Counted from the first letter of the stretch, positions 1 to 8,417 are shown. The stretch is 38,642 nucleotides of DNA from Azotobacter paspali (GCF_042434745.1 NZ_JBHLSS010000002.1); one strand, 5' to 3'. A program made the numbers and translations. Notes: generated by a model from the letters alone, not told the origin.

Positions 1-90
1 ACCCGATGAAGGGACGGCTACGCCGTCCGCGCTATCCTTCCCCGCACTAAAAGTACGGGGTATGCCGCGCTTCTTGATCATCGCCCCCAG
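1..90. mobile_element. Possible insertion-sequence end with two hairpins
   Basis: Two compact hairpins are visible. A perfect one has arms GACGGC (13-18) and GCCGTC (22-27). A second has arms CCCCG (40-44) and CGGGG (56-60), extended by ACT/AGT. The style, with a short hairpin of the form CCCCG...CGGGG followed by a GCGCTT-type stretch, recalls the subterminal hairpins of IS200/IS605-family elements from memory. No transposase is inside the window, so this is only a resemblance. The hairpin pair could instead be a transcription terminator of a gene to the left. Confidence 0.35.
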
Positions 91-331
91 CCGGCATGTC
101 GGCTGCCAAGCGAAAGCGCACGATTCCGAAGGCTTGAGCACGACTCCATCTTCGAACAGGCTCCTTGCCACTCATCACCTGGCAGCCGGAGCACCCATAT
201 GGACGCTAAATTTAATGCATCTGATTCGAATTCATATCCGAGACACAATACCCGGCACAGGGATGGGTCCTGGCGTCCCGGTCCCTGCTGTTCGCCGCCC
301 GGCCGACAACCGCAGGCAATCCGGAGCCCTC
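91..331. other. Porin upstream region, no convincing gene
   Basis: The porin reading frame stays open back to position 62. The residues before the chosen start (332) are rich in Pro, Arg and His and look like neither a signal peptide nor a folded domain. This stretch is therefore treated as leader or flanking DNA. I see no clear sigma70 boxes or RNA gene in it. Confidence 0.4.
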
Positions 332-1627
332 ATGTCGACATATACACCGTGCAGCTGGTGCGCGCTGGTCTTGATTCTGTCAACGGCATCCATCCAGCCG
401 ACCATGGCCACTCCGCAGGCCGAGGCGCGGGGATTCGCCGAAGAGGCCAGTGCCAACCTGATGCTACGCAATGGATACGTGTACCGTGACAACCAGGACG
501 GCGTGCGCGACCAATCGCGCTGGGCCCAGGCGTTCATCGCCAATTTCGACTCCGGTTTCAGCCGCGGTCTTGTTGGCGTTGGCCTGAATGCCTTTGGCCT
601 TTTCGCCATCCGGCTCGACACCGGCAAGAGTCGCGACGACGGCGATATCGCCTACTTTCCCACCGACAGCGACGGCGACACCGAAGAGGATCTGGGCGAA
701 CTCGGGATTGCCTTCAAACTGCGGATTTCTAATACGCTGCTGCAATACGGCGATCAGCTCCCCGCCCTGCCGGTGCTGTCCTACGACAGCTCCCGCCTGC
801 TGCCGCAGACCTTCCGCGGCGTGCTGCTCAGCAGCGAGGAGATCGACGGCCTGACCCTGCACGCCGGGCGCTTCACGGCGCAGAACGACAACAACCACAG
901 CGGCAGGGACGTTCCGGGACGGGAACTGGATTCGATCGAACTCGTCGGCGCCAGCTATGCCTTCAACGAGCGGTTGAGCGTTGCCCTGTACTTTTCCGAT
1001 ATCGAGAAGGTGGCCAGAAAGCGTTACGCCAATATCGCCTGGCAATTGCCGCTCGCCGAAGAAAACACCCTGGAGTTCGACTTCGATTTCTACCGGACCC
1101 GCTACGACCGGGACTATACCCGGACCGGCAAGGGCGAGGACAACAGCATCTGGAGCCTGATGGCCACCTATCATCGGGGGCCTCATGCCTTCATCCTCGC
1201 CTGGCAGCGCTCCATCGGCGGCTTCGAGAATTTCGACGAGGACGGCCAGCCGGTCACCCACGGCTACGACTTCGATTTCGGCGACGGCGGCGACGCCAAT
1301 TACCTGGCCAATGCCTTCTATTCCGACTTCAACCGCAAGGACGAACGCTCCTGGCAGATCGGCTACGAACTGGACTTCGCCGATCTGGGCGTGCCGGGCC
1401 TGACCTGGAGAACCGCCTATGTCCATGGCAGCAAGATCGACACCGGCCGGGACGGCACGGCGAGCGAGCGGGAGTTCTACAACCAGCTCCAGTACGTGGT
1501 GCCGGAAGGCGTGGCCAAGGACCTGTCGATCAACCTGTACGGCTCGATCTACCGGGCCAGCCGCGACCTGAGCCAGGACCTGAACGAGATCTGGCTGTTC
1601 GTCGACTACCCGCTCGACTATCCCTGA
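332..1627 (+). CDS. OprD-family outer membrane porin
   Basis: A 431-residue protein predicted to form an outer membrane beta-barrel channel for small solutes. ATG 332 was chosen because a GGAG lies five bases upstream, and because the first 30 or so residues form a signal peptide with a hydrophobic stretch (ALVLILSTAS) ending near the ATPQAEA cleavage region. The body shows OprD-like features: an early RNGYVYRD-like segment, alternating aromatic and polar strands, acidic loops (DFDFGDGGD), and a C-terminal strand with aromatic residues (EIWLFVDYPLDYP). Length fits the family, usually 420-450 residues. The substrate cannot be read from the sequence; basic amino acids, aromatic acids and peptides are all known in the family. 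The 3' end overlaps the convergent rhomboid gene by ten bases. Confidence 0.8.
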   Translation: MSTYTPCSWCALVLILSTASIQPTMATPQAEARGFAEEASANLMLRNGYVYRDNQDGVRDQSRWAQAFIANFDSGFSRGLVGVGLNAFGLFAIRLDTGKSRDDGDIAYFPTDSDGDTEEDLGELGIAFKLRISNTLLQYGDQLPALPVLSYDSSRLLPQTFRGVLLSSEEIDGLTLHAGRFTAQNDNNHSGRDVPGRELDSIELVGASYAFNERLSVALYFSDIEKVARKRYANIAWQLPLAEENTLEFDFDFYRTRYDRDYTRTGKGEDNSIWSLMATYHRGPHAFILAWQRSIGGFENFDEDGQPVTHGYDFDFGDGGDANYLANAFYSDFNRKDERSWQIGYELDFADLGVPGLTWRTAYVHGSKIDTGRDGTASEREFYNQLQYVVPEGVAKDLSINLYGSIYRASRDLSQDLNEIWLFVDYPLDYP

Positions 1628-2484
1628 TCCCGGCTGCGGGCCCAGGCGCCACCGATGGCACCGGTCAGGCAGCCGGCGACCAACCCGGCGACGTGCGCGG
1701 CGTTGGCGATGGCGCCCAGCCCCAGAGCGGTGATCAGCCCGGACAGGCAAACCAGCAGCCAGACCAGCATCATCGTCATCACGCCCGGCGGCAGGCGATA
1801 GGCGGCGCCGGGCGCGAAGCGCTGGAAGATCCAGCAGTGGCCGAGCAGGCCGTAGAGCACGCCGGACAGGCCGCCGAACAACGCCGGACCACCGAACAGA
1901 TACTGCGCGACGTTGGATGCCAAGCCGAACAGCAGGGTCAAAAACAGCAGCATCGAACCGCCTTGGCGGGCCTCGACGCGCCGTCCCAGCTCCCAATACC
2001 AGAGCCCGTTCATCGCCAGGTGCAGCCAGCCGAAGTGGATCAGCATCGGCGTCAGCAGGCGCCACCACTGGCCGGCGGCCAGAGTCTCGGACAACGGCAC
2101 GAAATACAGGTAGTCGCCCCGGACATGGAACTCCTGGAAGGTCAGCCAGCCGACGGTGGCGAGGTTTTCCCCGAGCAGGGTCAGGGCCGCCACCAGCAGG
2201 GTCGCCAGCAGTATCAGGGAGGTCAGCGGGCTGTGGCGCAATTGTCGGAAAACACTGGAGGCGCGGCGTGGCGCGGCCGGGACGAGGCCCTGCGGATCGC
2301 CTTCGGGAAAGCGCGCATAGAGCAGACTCACCTCCTGGGCTAGACGGGGATCGGGCACCCAAAGCACTTGCTCGCCACCCTCCTCACTGACCCGGTAAGG
2401 TACGTCCAGGCGCCGCAACAGGCCGACGAAGCCGCTCAGATCGGTCCCCAGCGGCAGGCGCAAGACCTCAATTGCTGTATTCAT
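1618..2484 (-). CDS. Rhomboid-family intramembrane serine protease
   Basis: A 288-residue inner membrane protein related to GlpG, which cleaves transmembrane substrates within the bilayer. A soluble N-terminal region (about 1-85) precedes six or seven hydrophobic segments. The catalytic dyad is visible: Ser207 in GGLSGVLYG and His264 in NAAHVAGL. The conserved HFGWLHLAMN motif (His150, His155, Asn159) lies in an earlier helix. The start is supported by GGAGG a few bases upstream of ATG 2484. It overlaps the metallophosphoesterase gene upstream by 17 bases, so the two are probably translationally coupled, downstream of nadK. The same neighbours occur together in Pseudomonas. The substrate is unknown. 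Confidence 0.85.
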   Translation of the reverse strand: MNTAIEVLRLPLGTDLSGFVGLLRRLDVPYRVSEEGGEQVLWVPDPRLAQEVSLLYARFPEGDPQGLVPAAPRRASSVFRQLRHSPLTSLILLATLLVAALTLLGENLATVGWLTFQEFHVRGDYLYFVPLSETLAAGQWWRLLTPMLIHFGWLHLAMNGLWYWELGRRVEARQGGSMLLFLTLLFGLASNVAQYLFGGPALFGGLSGVLYGLLGHCWIFQRFAPGAAYRLPPGVMTMMLVWLLVCLSGLITALGLGAIANAAHVAGLVAGCLTGAIGGAWARSRDQG

Positions 2485-3454
2485 GAGGGGCCTCCGGACG
2501 CTTTACCTCGACCCAGGCGAACTTGTCCGGATCGAGCCGGGTTTCCTGGTCCAGCCGGTAAGCCACCAGCTTGCCGAACATCACCGCACTGTAGTCGAGA
2601 CACACCAGATTGGAACGGATCAACGACGGTTGCCCCTGACGCCAATAGTGGCCGACGAACAGCGGTGGCTGATCGGCATCGTAGAATGGCAACTCGGCCC
2701 GGTGAACGGAGGAGATCGGCATCTGCGCGACGGGTTCGGGCAAGGCATCCGGCTGGAAGACGATGTCGGCGTAGATCCGCGGTGCGTCCGCCCAGAACTT
2801 GCTGCGGAAGGTCTCGCGGGCGAAGCCGTCCCGGCCGGTCAGGGTCATGCCATGGGGCAGGCGCATATTGATGCCGCGCAGCAACCGCTCGAAGACTTGG
2901 TGGGCGAAGGTATCGGGCAAGGCGGAAGCCTTCAGGAAGGGCTCGTCGATCAGGCCGTCCGGGTACTGCCGACGCAGCGGCTCGATCAGGTTGGAATCCC
3001 AGCAGGCATGCACGACGCGGAAGCGGCCGGCGTCGATGAACAGCGGCAGCTCGTAGAACCAGTCGAGAAAGGCCTGCCAGTCGCCCGGCTGATCGGCGAA
3101 CTGGGTCAGGGTTTCGTGGATCAGCCGCTCGTTGCGCACCGTGTGCTCACGCACGTAGCGCTGGCCGCTTTCCGGCGGTGCCTCGGTGGACCAGCCGAGC
3201 AGGTTGTATTCGTGGTTGCCCATGGCGCACAACGCCTGACCGGCCTCGACCATGTCGTGCACCAGATGCAGGGCCTCGCGAATGCGTGGGCCGCGATCGA
3301 CGATATCGCCGACGAACAGCGCCATGCGCCACGGATGGCGCCACACGCCCCCCTGGCGCCGGTAGCCGAGGCGTTCGAGCAGGATCTCCAGGCTATGGCC
3401 GCAGCCATGCACGTCGCCGATCAGATCGTAACTGCGCAACGGATCGATCAGCAT
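2468..3454 (-). CDS. Calcineurin-like metallophosphoesterase
   Basis: A 328-residue protein of the PP1/ApaH-like metallophosphoesterase superfamily. The metal-binding signature is complete near the N-terminus: GDVHG, then GDIVDRGP, then GNHEYN, with later histidines (VVHACWD and FVGHYW). It should hydrolyse a phosphoester, but the substrate is not evident; protein phosphatase and diadenosine tetraphosphatase activities are both known in the superfamily. ATG 3454 is preferred over an in-frame start 48 bases upstream. It sits in a TGATG junction with the nadK stop and has a GGTGG(A) ribosome site. The next gene, a rhomboid protease, overlaps its end. Confidence 0.82.
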   Translation of the reverse strand: MLIDPLRSYDLIGDVHGCGHSLEILLERLGYRRQGGVWRHPWRMALFVGDIVDRGPRIREALHLVHDMVEAGQALCAMGNHEYNLLGWSTEAPPESGQRYVREHTVRNERLIHETLTQFADQPGDWQAFLDWFYELPLFIDAGRFRVVHACWDSNLIEPLRRQYPDGLIDEPFLKASALPDTFAHQVFERLLRGINMRLPHGMTLTGRDGFARETFRSKFWADAPRIYADIVFQPDALPEPVAQMPISSVHRAELPFYDADQPPLFVGHYWRQGQPSLIRSNLVCLDYSAVMFGKLVAYRLDQETRLDPDKFAWVEVKRPEAPHEYSN

Positions 3455-4341
3455 CAGCTTCCACCACCCAGACGACTGCCCCAGCCCAGCTTGGTGCGGC
3501 ATACTTCGTAATAGTTGTGGTCCAGCGGATGGATCAACTGCAACCGCTGCGGCTTCTTGCTGATGGTGACGATATCGCCGGGCGAGCAGGTGAAATGGTC
3601 CTGCCCGTCGCAGGAGACCTGGGGATAGATATCCATCTTCGGCGATACCACGATCTTCAGCTCGCTGTTGCCGGCGACCACGATCGGCCGGCTCGACAGG
3701 GTGTGCGGATACATGGGCACGATGACGATGGCATCTAGCTTGGGATGCATGATCGGTCCGCCGGCCGACAGGGCGTAGGCGGTGGAACCGGTCGGTGTGG
3801 AGACGATTAGTCCGTCGGACTTCTGGCTGCAGACGAACTGCCCGTCGATGTAAAGCTCGAATTCGATCATCCGCGTCGACTTGCCCGGATGCAGCACCAC
3901 ATCGTTCAGTGCGTCGCCCTGGCCGATCGGCTCCAGCTTGCGGCGCACCTGGGTTTCGAGCAAAAAGCGGCTCTCCACGGTGTACTGGCCGTCGAGCACT
4001 TCGGCGATCCGGGTTTCCAACTCGTCGGGACGGATATCGGTGAGAAAGCCCAAGCTGCCGCGGTTGATGCCGAGCACTGGCACCTTGTAGCGGGCCAAGG
4101 CGCGCGCCGCGCCGAGCATGCTGCCGTCGCCGCCGACGACGACGACCATATCGCAGACCTCGCCCAACTGCTTGCGCGAGGACACCTGCAGGCCATGTCC
4201 GGGCAGAAGTTCGGCAATCCCCTGGTCAAGAATCACATGCAGGTGTCGATCGAGAAGAAACCTCTTCAGCCGGCGGATGGTATCCACCACCTGGGTACTA
4301 CCCAGACGACCGATGATGCCAATATTGCGAAAGTGCTCCAT
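3454..4341 (-). CDS. nadK: NAD kinase
   Basis: A 295-residue cytoplasmic enzyme that phosphorylates NAD to NADP using ATP. The family hallmarks are all present: GGDGSMLGAAR (catalytic Asp72 in GGDG), NRGSLGFLTD, the NDVVLHPG segment, and GSTAYALSAGGPI. Length matches other gammaproteobacterial NadK proteins. A strong AGGAG precedes ATG 4341. It is the first gene of a minus-strand set in which the metallophosphoesterase and rhomboid genes follow with overlapping ends. DUF1853 starts divergently 41 bases away, so this short gap must hold both promoters. Confidence 0.96.
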   Translation of the reverse strand: MEHFRNIGIIGRLGSTQVVDTIRRLKRFLLDRHLHVILDQGIAELLPGHGLQVSSRKQLGEVCDMVVVVGGDGSMLGAARALARYKVPVLGINRGSLGFLTDIRPDELETRIAEVLDGQYTVESRFLLETQVRRKLEPIGQGDALNDVVLHPGKSTRMIEFELYIDGQFVCSQKSDGLIVSTPTGSTAYALSAGGPIMHPKLDAIVIVPMYPHTLSSRPIVVAGNSELKIVVSPKMDIYPQVSCDGQDHFTCSPGDIVTISKKPQRLQLIHPLDHNYYEVCRTKLGWGSRLGGGS

Positions 4342-4382
4342 GGGGCTCCTGCGGGGGCGGCGATTACAGGCGAGGGGCGATT

Positions 4383-5372
4383 ATGCGGGAAAGCCGAACA
4401 ACGCGGCAAACCACCCCCCGAGGGGGGCAGGCGGGGCCTTTCGGCGGCCTCGCCGACCTCCCCGCGCGCCTGCGCCGTTCACAGGTACGCGACCTGGCTT
4501 GGGCCTTGCTGTCGTCGCCGCTGATCGCCGTCACCGCCTGGCCGCAGCGCCATCCGCTGGCAGCGAGCCACTGGGCAAGCGAGCCGGCCCGCCTGGCCGA
4601 CTGGCTGCGGACCCTGGATGCCTGCAGTGACCCGCTGAATGCCTGGCTGGCACGGCATCCGACGCGCCGCCTAGGTATCTACTACGAGCGGCTCTGGCAG
4701 TTCGCCCTGGAGCAGGCACCGGGCGTCCGCCTACTCGCCGCCAACCTGCCGATCCGGCATGGCAGCGATACCCTAGGCGAGCTGGACCTGCTGCTGCAGG
4801 ATGCCGAGGGGACGCATCACCTGGAGCTGGCGGTCAAGCTCTACCTCGGCTCGGCAGACAATTCCGAACGGCATCCGGCCCGCTGGATCGGCCCTGGCCG
4901 GCATGACCGGCTCGACCACAAGCTGGAGCGGCTGGAGCGACATCAGTTGCCCCTGTCGAACGCCCCGCCGGCGCGGACGATTCTGGAGCGGCTCGGCCTC
5001 GCCGCTCCGCAAGCCGCCTGCTGGCTCGGAGGCTATCTGTTCTATCCCTGGCCGGATGGCTGTCCGGCTCCGGCCGGTGCCAATCCGGCACACCTGCGCG
5101 GATGCTGGGTGAGGCGACGCGACTGGCCGGAATTTCTCGCCGGCGCTCCCGCCGGCCGCTGGCAGCCCCTGCCCTATCACGCCTGGCTGGCGCCGGCCCG
5201 TTTCGAAAGCGTGGATCTCTGGCCCCGGGAAACCCTGCAGGCCTGGTATGCGGGACTGGACCCCGCCACACCGGCGCATCTGCTGGTCCGGCTGGAGGCC
5301 GACGGGGTTGGCGAATGGGTCGAGGCGGAACGGGTATTCCTGGTCGATGACCGTTGGCCGGCTCCGCTTTAG
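4383..5372 (+). CDS. DUF1853 family protein
   Basis: A 329-residue protein recognised as DUF1853 from the LRRSQVRDLAWALLSSP opening and a central block (YYERLWQFAL, GELDLLL, HHLELAVKLYLG). Its conserved E, D and K pattern (GELD...ELAVK) resembles a PD-(D/E)XK nuclease-like core, but that is inference. The true start is uncertain: the first 25 residues are Arg- and Gly-rich and may not be translated. It is divergent from nadK, as in Pseudomonas, and its stop overlaps the convergent PLP-enzyme gene by three or four bases. No experimental function is known to me. Confidence 0.75.
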   Translation: MRESRTTRQTTPRGGQAGPFGGLADLPARLRRSQVRDLAWALLSSPLIAVTAWPQRHPLAASHWASEPARLADWLRTLDACSDPLNAWLARHPTRRLGIYYERLWQFALEQAPGVRLLAANLPIRHGSDTLGELDLLLQDAEGTHHLELAVKLYLGSADNSERHPARWIGPGRHDRLDHKLERLERHQLPLSNAPPARTILERLGLAAPQAACWLGGYLFYPWPDGCPAPAGANPAHLRGCWVRRRDWPEFLAGAPAGRWQPLPYHAWLAPARFESVDLWPRETLQAWYAGLDPATPAHLLVRLEADGVGEWVEAERVFLVDDRWPAPL

Positions 5373-6334
5373 GATCTGTCTCGAGGTATTGGCGTCAGCC
5401 GCGCGCCCAACTCCCGCAGACACTCGGCCATCGCCCGCCGCCCCTGCAGCCCGCCGGTGTGCACGAAAACCAGCCGGCTGCCACGGGGAATGCCGCCCTG
5501 CGCGACCTGCTCGCGCAGAGCCAGCAGGGCCTTGCCGGTATAGACGGGGTCCAGGGGAATGCCACCTTCCCGCTCGCTGGCGAGGATGAAGCGCGCCAGC
5601 TCCGCATCGAGCCGGGCAAACCCACCGCGGCTGGCGTCCAGCAGACGGTAGCCGGCATCGGCCACTCTGGCTTCGGCGAGGATCGCCCGGACCCGTGGCG
5701 CCACGCCGTGGCTCGCCGGCACCGCCAGGGCGCCGTGTACCGGACGCGCCCCGGCTTCGGCGAGGACCAGACCAGCCAACGTGGTCCCAGTGCCGGCAGC
5801 CAGCCACCAACCGTGGTAATCGGCCCAGCCGAGCGAGCGCAACTGGAGCAATAGCATTTCCCGCAGAACCCTGCATCCCTGCGCGCCGGCGAGGCCACCG
5901 CCGCCCTCCGCCACTGGATGCAAATCGGCATAGCGATCGCGCCACGCATCCCAGAACCCCTGCTGGTGACGCGCCCGATAACCACCGTAGCCGAGCCAGT
6001 GCAGGCGCATGCCGAAGTCCCGCAGATCGCGCACGGTGGGCGTTTCCCTGGGCTCGCCACGCAGCAGCCCCACCGTGGGGAAGGAGAAGCGCCGTCCGGC
6101 CGCCGCCAGTGCATGCAGGTGATTGGAATGGGGACCGCCCAGGCTGATCAGCCCCCTTGCTCCTTGACGCGCGGCCGCTGCCAGATGAGGTGCCAGCTTG
6201 AACCACTTGTTGCCGGAAATCAGCGTATCAACCAGATCGAGCCGCAGTACGCCGACCTCGATACCGGCCGTGGCCAGCCAGCCGAGCGCTAGGGGCTGAA
6301 GCGGCGCCCAAGGCGCCCAGTGGATATCCAGCAC
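5369..6334 (-). CDS. PLP-dependent 1-aminocyclopropane-1-carboxylate deaminase / D-cysteine desulfhydrase family protein
   Basis: About 321 residues from the proposed GTG start. The fold-type II PLP enzyme pattern is clear: LRLDLVDTLISGNKWFKL places the Schiff-base lysine at about residue 44 (GNKW). SLGGPHSNH supplies the substrate-binding Ser/Asn, and AAGTGTTLAGL is the phosphate-binding glycine loop. Family members deaminate ACC or desulfhydrate D-cysteine; which applies here is not decidable. The reading frame stays open 72 codons further upstream, but those residues are Arg-rich and unlike the family, whose N-terminus begins near PLQPLALGWL. GTG 6334 is therefore preferred, although its ribosome site is weak. 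TTG at 6343 is an alternative. Confidence 0.78.
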   Translation of the reverse strand: MLDIHWAPWAPLQPLALGWLATAGIEVGVLRLDLVDTLISGNKWFKLAPHLAAAARQGARGLISLGGPHSNHLHALAAAGRRFSFPTVGLLRGEPRETPTVRDLRDFGMRLHWLGYGGYRARHQQGFWDAWRDRYADLHPVAEGGGGLAGAQGCRVLREMLLLQLRSLGWADYHGWWLAAGTGTTLAGLVLAEAGARPVHGALAVPASHGVAPRVRAILAEARVADAGYRLLDASRGGFARLDAELARFILASEREGGIPLDPVYTGKALLALREQVAQGGIPRGSRLVFVHTGGLQGRRAMAECLRELGARLTPIPRDRS

Positions 6335-7100
6335 GGGGTTCAACCGGCGTCGCACAGGCGGCTGCCCGACCTGTGCCGCGAACAGTGGTCGGATTCGCTC
6401 GCGACGAAGCGCCGGGGTCGCCAAGCCCTGCCTATCGGCAATACACAACGCTTGCCGCCGGAGGGCTCGCACTCGCAGAACGTTTGCTGCGGACGCCTTG
6501 AGCGATGGCGATGGCGCTTTTCGCCAGTCGAGCCTTTGGCCGCAGCACAAGCGGCGGGATTTTTCCGATAGCGAGCGGTGCCCTGCCGCGAAATGGCCGG
6601 GAGCCCCTCGGAACGGCAGGCTACGAACATCAACCCCAGACCGGCCAGTTCCTCCCCTTCCTTGCAGTACAGGGGGGTGTCAGCTTTCTTCCCATCGGCC
6701 AGAGCCGACAGACCGTCACCTCTTTCGAATACGGCTTCGAACTCCGGCAAGCGTATTTCCCGATAGACGCCCCACTCGCCGAAGAACGGCACGGCCTCGA
6801 TCCTTTTCGGTGTTTTCCGCACGACTCAGGTCCCTTACCGTGTTTTTTCCGGCTCGCAGATAGGGTATCTCCGCCGGCTCACAAGATACGCCAAATCCGA
6901 GTAACAGAAGCCAGGCGCCACATGACACGATCGACAGTCGCTCGACTCGACGCCCGCGCCCGATGGCTGCAGGAAAGAAGAGCCAGAAATGGCCTTCCGG
7001 CATAGTATCGCCTTCCCGCCTTCACAGACATCGATCAATGGCTTGGCATTTCCGGCATCTCCCCCTACGTTGAACGGATTTTTCCGTCCCGCCTCCGATC
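6335..7100. other. 766-bp region of doubtful coding content
   Basis: Several overlapping open frames exist on both strands but none is clearly a gene. The best candidate is a two-frame minus-strand arrangement, described separately. The part next to 6335-6540 reads as Arg/Ala-rich shadow sequence. No tRNA, CRISPR or strong terminator was seen. GC content and codon quality are lower than in the flanking genes, which suits decayed or acquired DNA. Confidence 0.4.
6540..6960 (-). pseudogene. Possible frameshifted small lipoprotein-like gene
   Basis: On the minus strand one frame begins with a hydrophobic leader (GAWLLLLGFGVSC, ending in a lipobox-like Val-Ser-Cys) and continues through EPAEIPYLRAGKN. 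Around 6790-6825 the better-looking coding frame shifts by one and continues with FFGEWGVYREIRLPEFEAVF, DGKKADTPLYCKEGEEL and LGLMFVACR. The second frame also has its own GTG at 6822 with an AAGGGA upstream, so two short genes are an alternative. I do not recognise the family. One sequencing or real frameshift would join the pieces into a protein of about 130 residues. Confidence 0.25.
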
Positions 7101-8060
7101 ATGCGCAAATTTCAGCTCGTTCCGCTCCTGCTGACTCTCGTCGTTCTTCTCGGCCTCTATGCGAGTTGGTGCGCGCCACGCTCGGGCGGACATTACCTGG
7201 CCGACCTGCGCAGCACGCTCATCCACGAAGAGGGAATGGTGGAAACCAGGGCCAACCTGCTGATCGTGCGCCCCGAGCTGTTTCCCAGCGACTACCGGAG
7301 CCCCGGCCATCTGCGCCTGAAGCTCGCCGCCATTCTGGACCGGGCGCGGGACAAGAACCTGCTCAACGAACGCAGCGTGGTCGCCCTGCCCGACCAGATC
7401 GGCACTTGGTTGCTACTCGGCGGCGAGCGAAACGAGCTTTACGGTGCCCGGAGCCTTCCCGAAGCGCAGGCATGGCTGCTTTTGGACAATCCGCGCCACT
7501 TGGCCCAGGCCTGGCTGCAGAGCGAGGGTTTCCCCGGACTGGGAGAAACCCTGCTGCGTATGAAGGCGAACGAAATGGCCCGTGACTATCAGCAGTTGTT
7601 CGGTTCCCTGGCCAGGGAATACCGCATCACCCTGCTAGCCGGCTCTCTGCTCCTGCCCGAACCGCATGTGGAGAACGGCGTACTGCATACGGGCAAAGGG
7701 CGGCTTTATAACGTCGCGCCGGTCTTCGGTCCGGATGGCAACCTGCTCGGCGTACCTCAGATACAAGCCTGTGCGGCAAGGGGCGCCGGAGCGGTCACGG
7801 TTCAGGAAGTTCACACAAAAGACATGCAGGTGCTGGTCAGCCGAGAGGGATGCCGCTCACCCAGTCTGGTGAAGTTGGCCGGCATGCGGAACGGGATAGC
7901 ACTCTTCCTCCGGGGCCGCCTGTGGCCGCTCGAGGACCTGACGGACTGCTGCAAAGCATCGGCTTTCGGCCCAGAAAGTCTGGGGTCCGGCAGCCATCTG
8001 CTGAGCACCCAGCGCGTATCATCGCCCGCCTTCGCGGAGCTTCCGGCAGAGAACCGCTGA
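7101..8060 (+). CDS. Carbon-nitrogen hydrolase-like protein with degenerate C-terminal part
   Basis: The 319-codon frame starts with a single hydrophobic anchor (LVPLLLTLVVLLGLYASW). It then resembles, from memory, membrane-anchored nitrilase-superfamily proteins of Pseudomonas: GHYLADLRS, RLKLAAILDRAR, a beta strand ending VVALPDQIGTW, DYQQLFGSLAREY, LLAGSLLLPEP and NVAPVFGPDGNLLG. In a functional enzyme I expect a catalytic Glu (Asp here, in LPDQ), a Lys shortly after GPDG, and a Cys in a short hydrophobic strand. The last two are not visible, and the roughly 100 residues after GPDGNLLG are unlike the family apart from a late LFLRGRLWPL segment. The gene is probably truncated internally or decaying. 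No good ribosome site precedes ATG 7101. Confidence 0.45.
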   Translation: MRKFQLVPLLLTLVVLLGLYASWCAPRSGGHYLADLRSTLIHEEGMVETRANLLIVRPELFPSDYRSPGHLRLKLAAILDRARDKNLLNERSVVALPDQIGTWLLLGGERNELYGARSLPEAQAWLLLDNPRHLAQAWLQSEGFPGLGETLLRMKANEMARDYQQLFGSLAREYRITLLAGSLLLPEPHVENGVLHTGKGRLYNVAPVFGPDGNLLGVPQIQACAARGAGAVTVQEVHTKDMQVLVSREGCRSPSLVKLAGMRNGIALFLRGRLWPLEDLTDCCKASAFGPESLGSGSHLLSTQRVSSPAFAELPAENR

Positions 8061-8068
8061 CAGCACAC

Positions 8069-8155
8069 TCACATTTCCGTGGCGTCTTCCGCCGGCTCCG
8101 CAGGATCCTGCTCGGCAGCGCGGAATTCGAGAAGTTCCTCTTGATAGTCATCCAT
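8069..8155 (-). CDS. 28-residue acidic small protein
   Basis: This short gene encodes MDDYQEELLEFRAAEQDP followed by an AEPAEDATEM tail. It is supported by an excellent AGGAG six bases before ATG 8155. Glu and Asp make up more than a third of the residues. I have a faint memory of similar tiny acidic hypothetical proteins in Pseudomonas genomes, but no function. It lies downstream of the tRNA-Asp terminator on the same strand, so it needs its own promoter in 8160-8260. It is soluble, with no signal peptide or membrane segment. Confidence 0.6.
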   Translation of the reverse strand: MDDYQEELLEFRAAEQDPAEPAEDATEM

Positions 8156-8261
8156 GGAAAAGCTCCTGATCGACTGGTTATTTGGAAAGACGACAGACAA
8201 AGTCCATGCCAAAGAAGCCTAGACGAATCGGATGACCATAAAATTAAAATGCGGTTCAACG

Positions 8262-8291
8262 AAAAAACCTCCAGGCATCGCTGCCTGGAGG
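8262..8291 (-). terminator. Intrinsic terminator of the tRNA operon
   Basis: A perfect 10-bp stem (CCTCCAGGCA, 8282-8291 as read on the minus strand, pairing with TGCCTGGAGG at 8268-8277) with a four-base GCGA loop is followed on the minus strand by six T (8262-8267). It lies ten bases beyond the CCA end of tRNA-Asp and ends the two-tRNA transcript. Confidence 0.93.
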
Positions 8292-8301
8292 CTTTCATGT
8301 A

Positions 8302-8378
8302 TGGCGCAGCGGACGGGACTCGAACCCGCGACCCCCGGCGTGACAGGCCGGTATTCTAACCGACTGAACTACCGCTGC
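8302..8378 (-). tRNA. tRNA-Asp (GUC)
   Basis: A 77-base cloverleaf on the minus strand, including an encoded CCA (8302-8304). The acceptor stem is GCAGCGG with CCGCTGC, the D arm has the TAGTTCAGTCGGTTAGAAT pattern, and the anticodon loop CTGTCAC gives GUC. The T arm is GCGGG-TTCGAGT-CCCGT. It is the second gene of a two-tRNA transcript and is followed by a strong terminator. Confidence 0.96.
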
Positions 8379-8417
8379 GCGTCGGTCGGACTTACGTCCG
8401 TTCTTGCTTGAAACCTC

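Noticed and set aside
464..2362. A 632-residue minus-strand open frame opposite the porin and rhomboid genes
   Set aside because: Low-complexity Arg/Gly/Pro-rich shadow of two well-supported genes in a high-GC genome; no motifs and no ribosome site.
4773..6206. A 477-residue minus-strand frame across DUF1853 and the PLP enzyme
   Set aside because: Arg/Gly/Ser-rich shadow translation in a different frame from the real PLP enzyme; no domain recognised.
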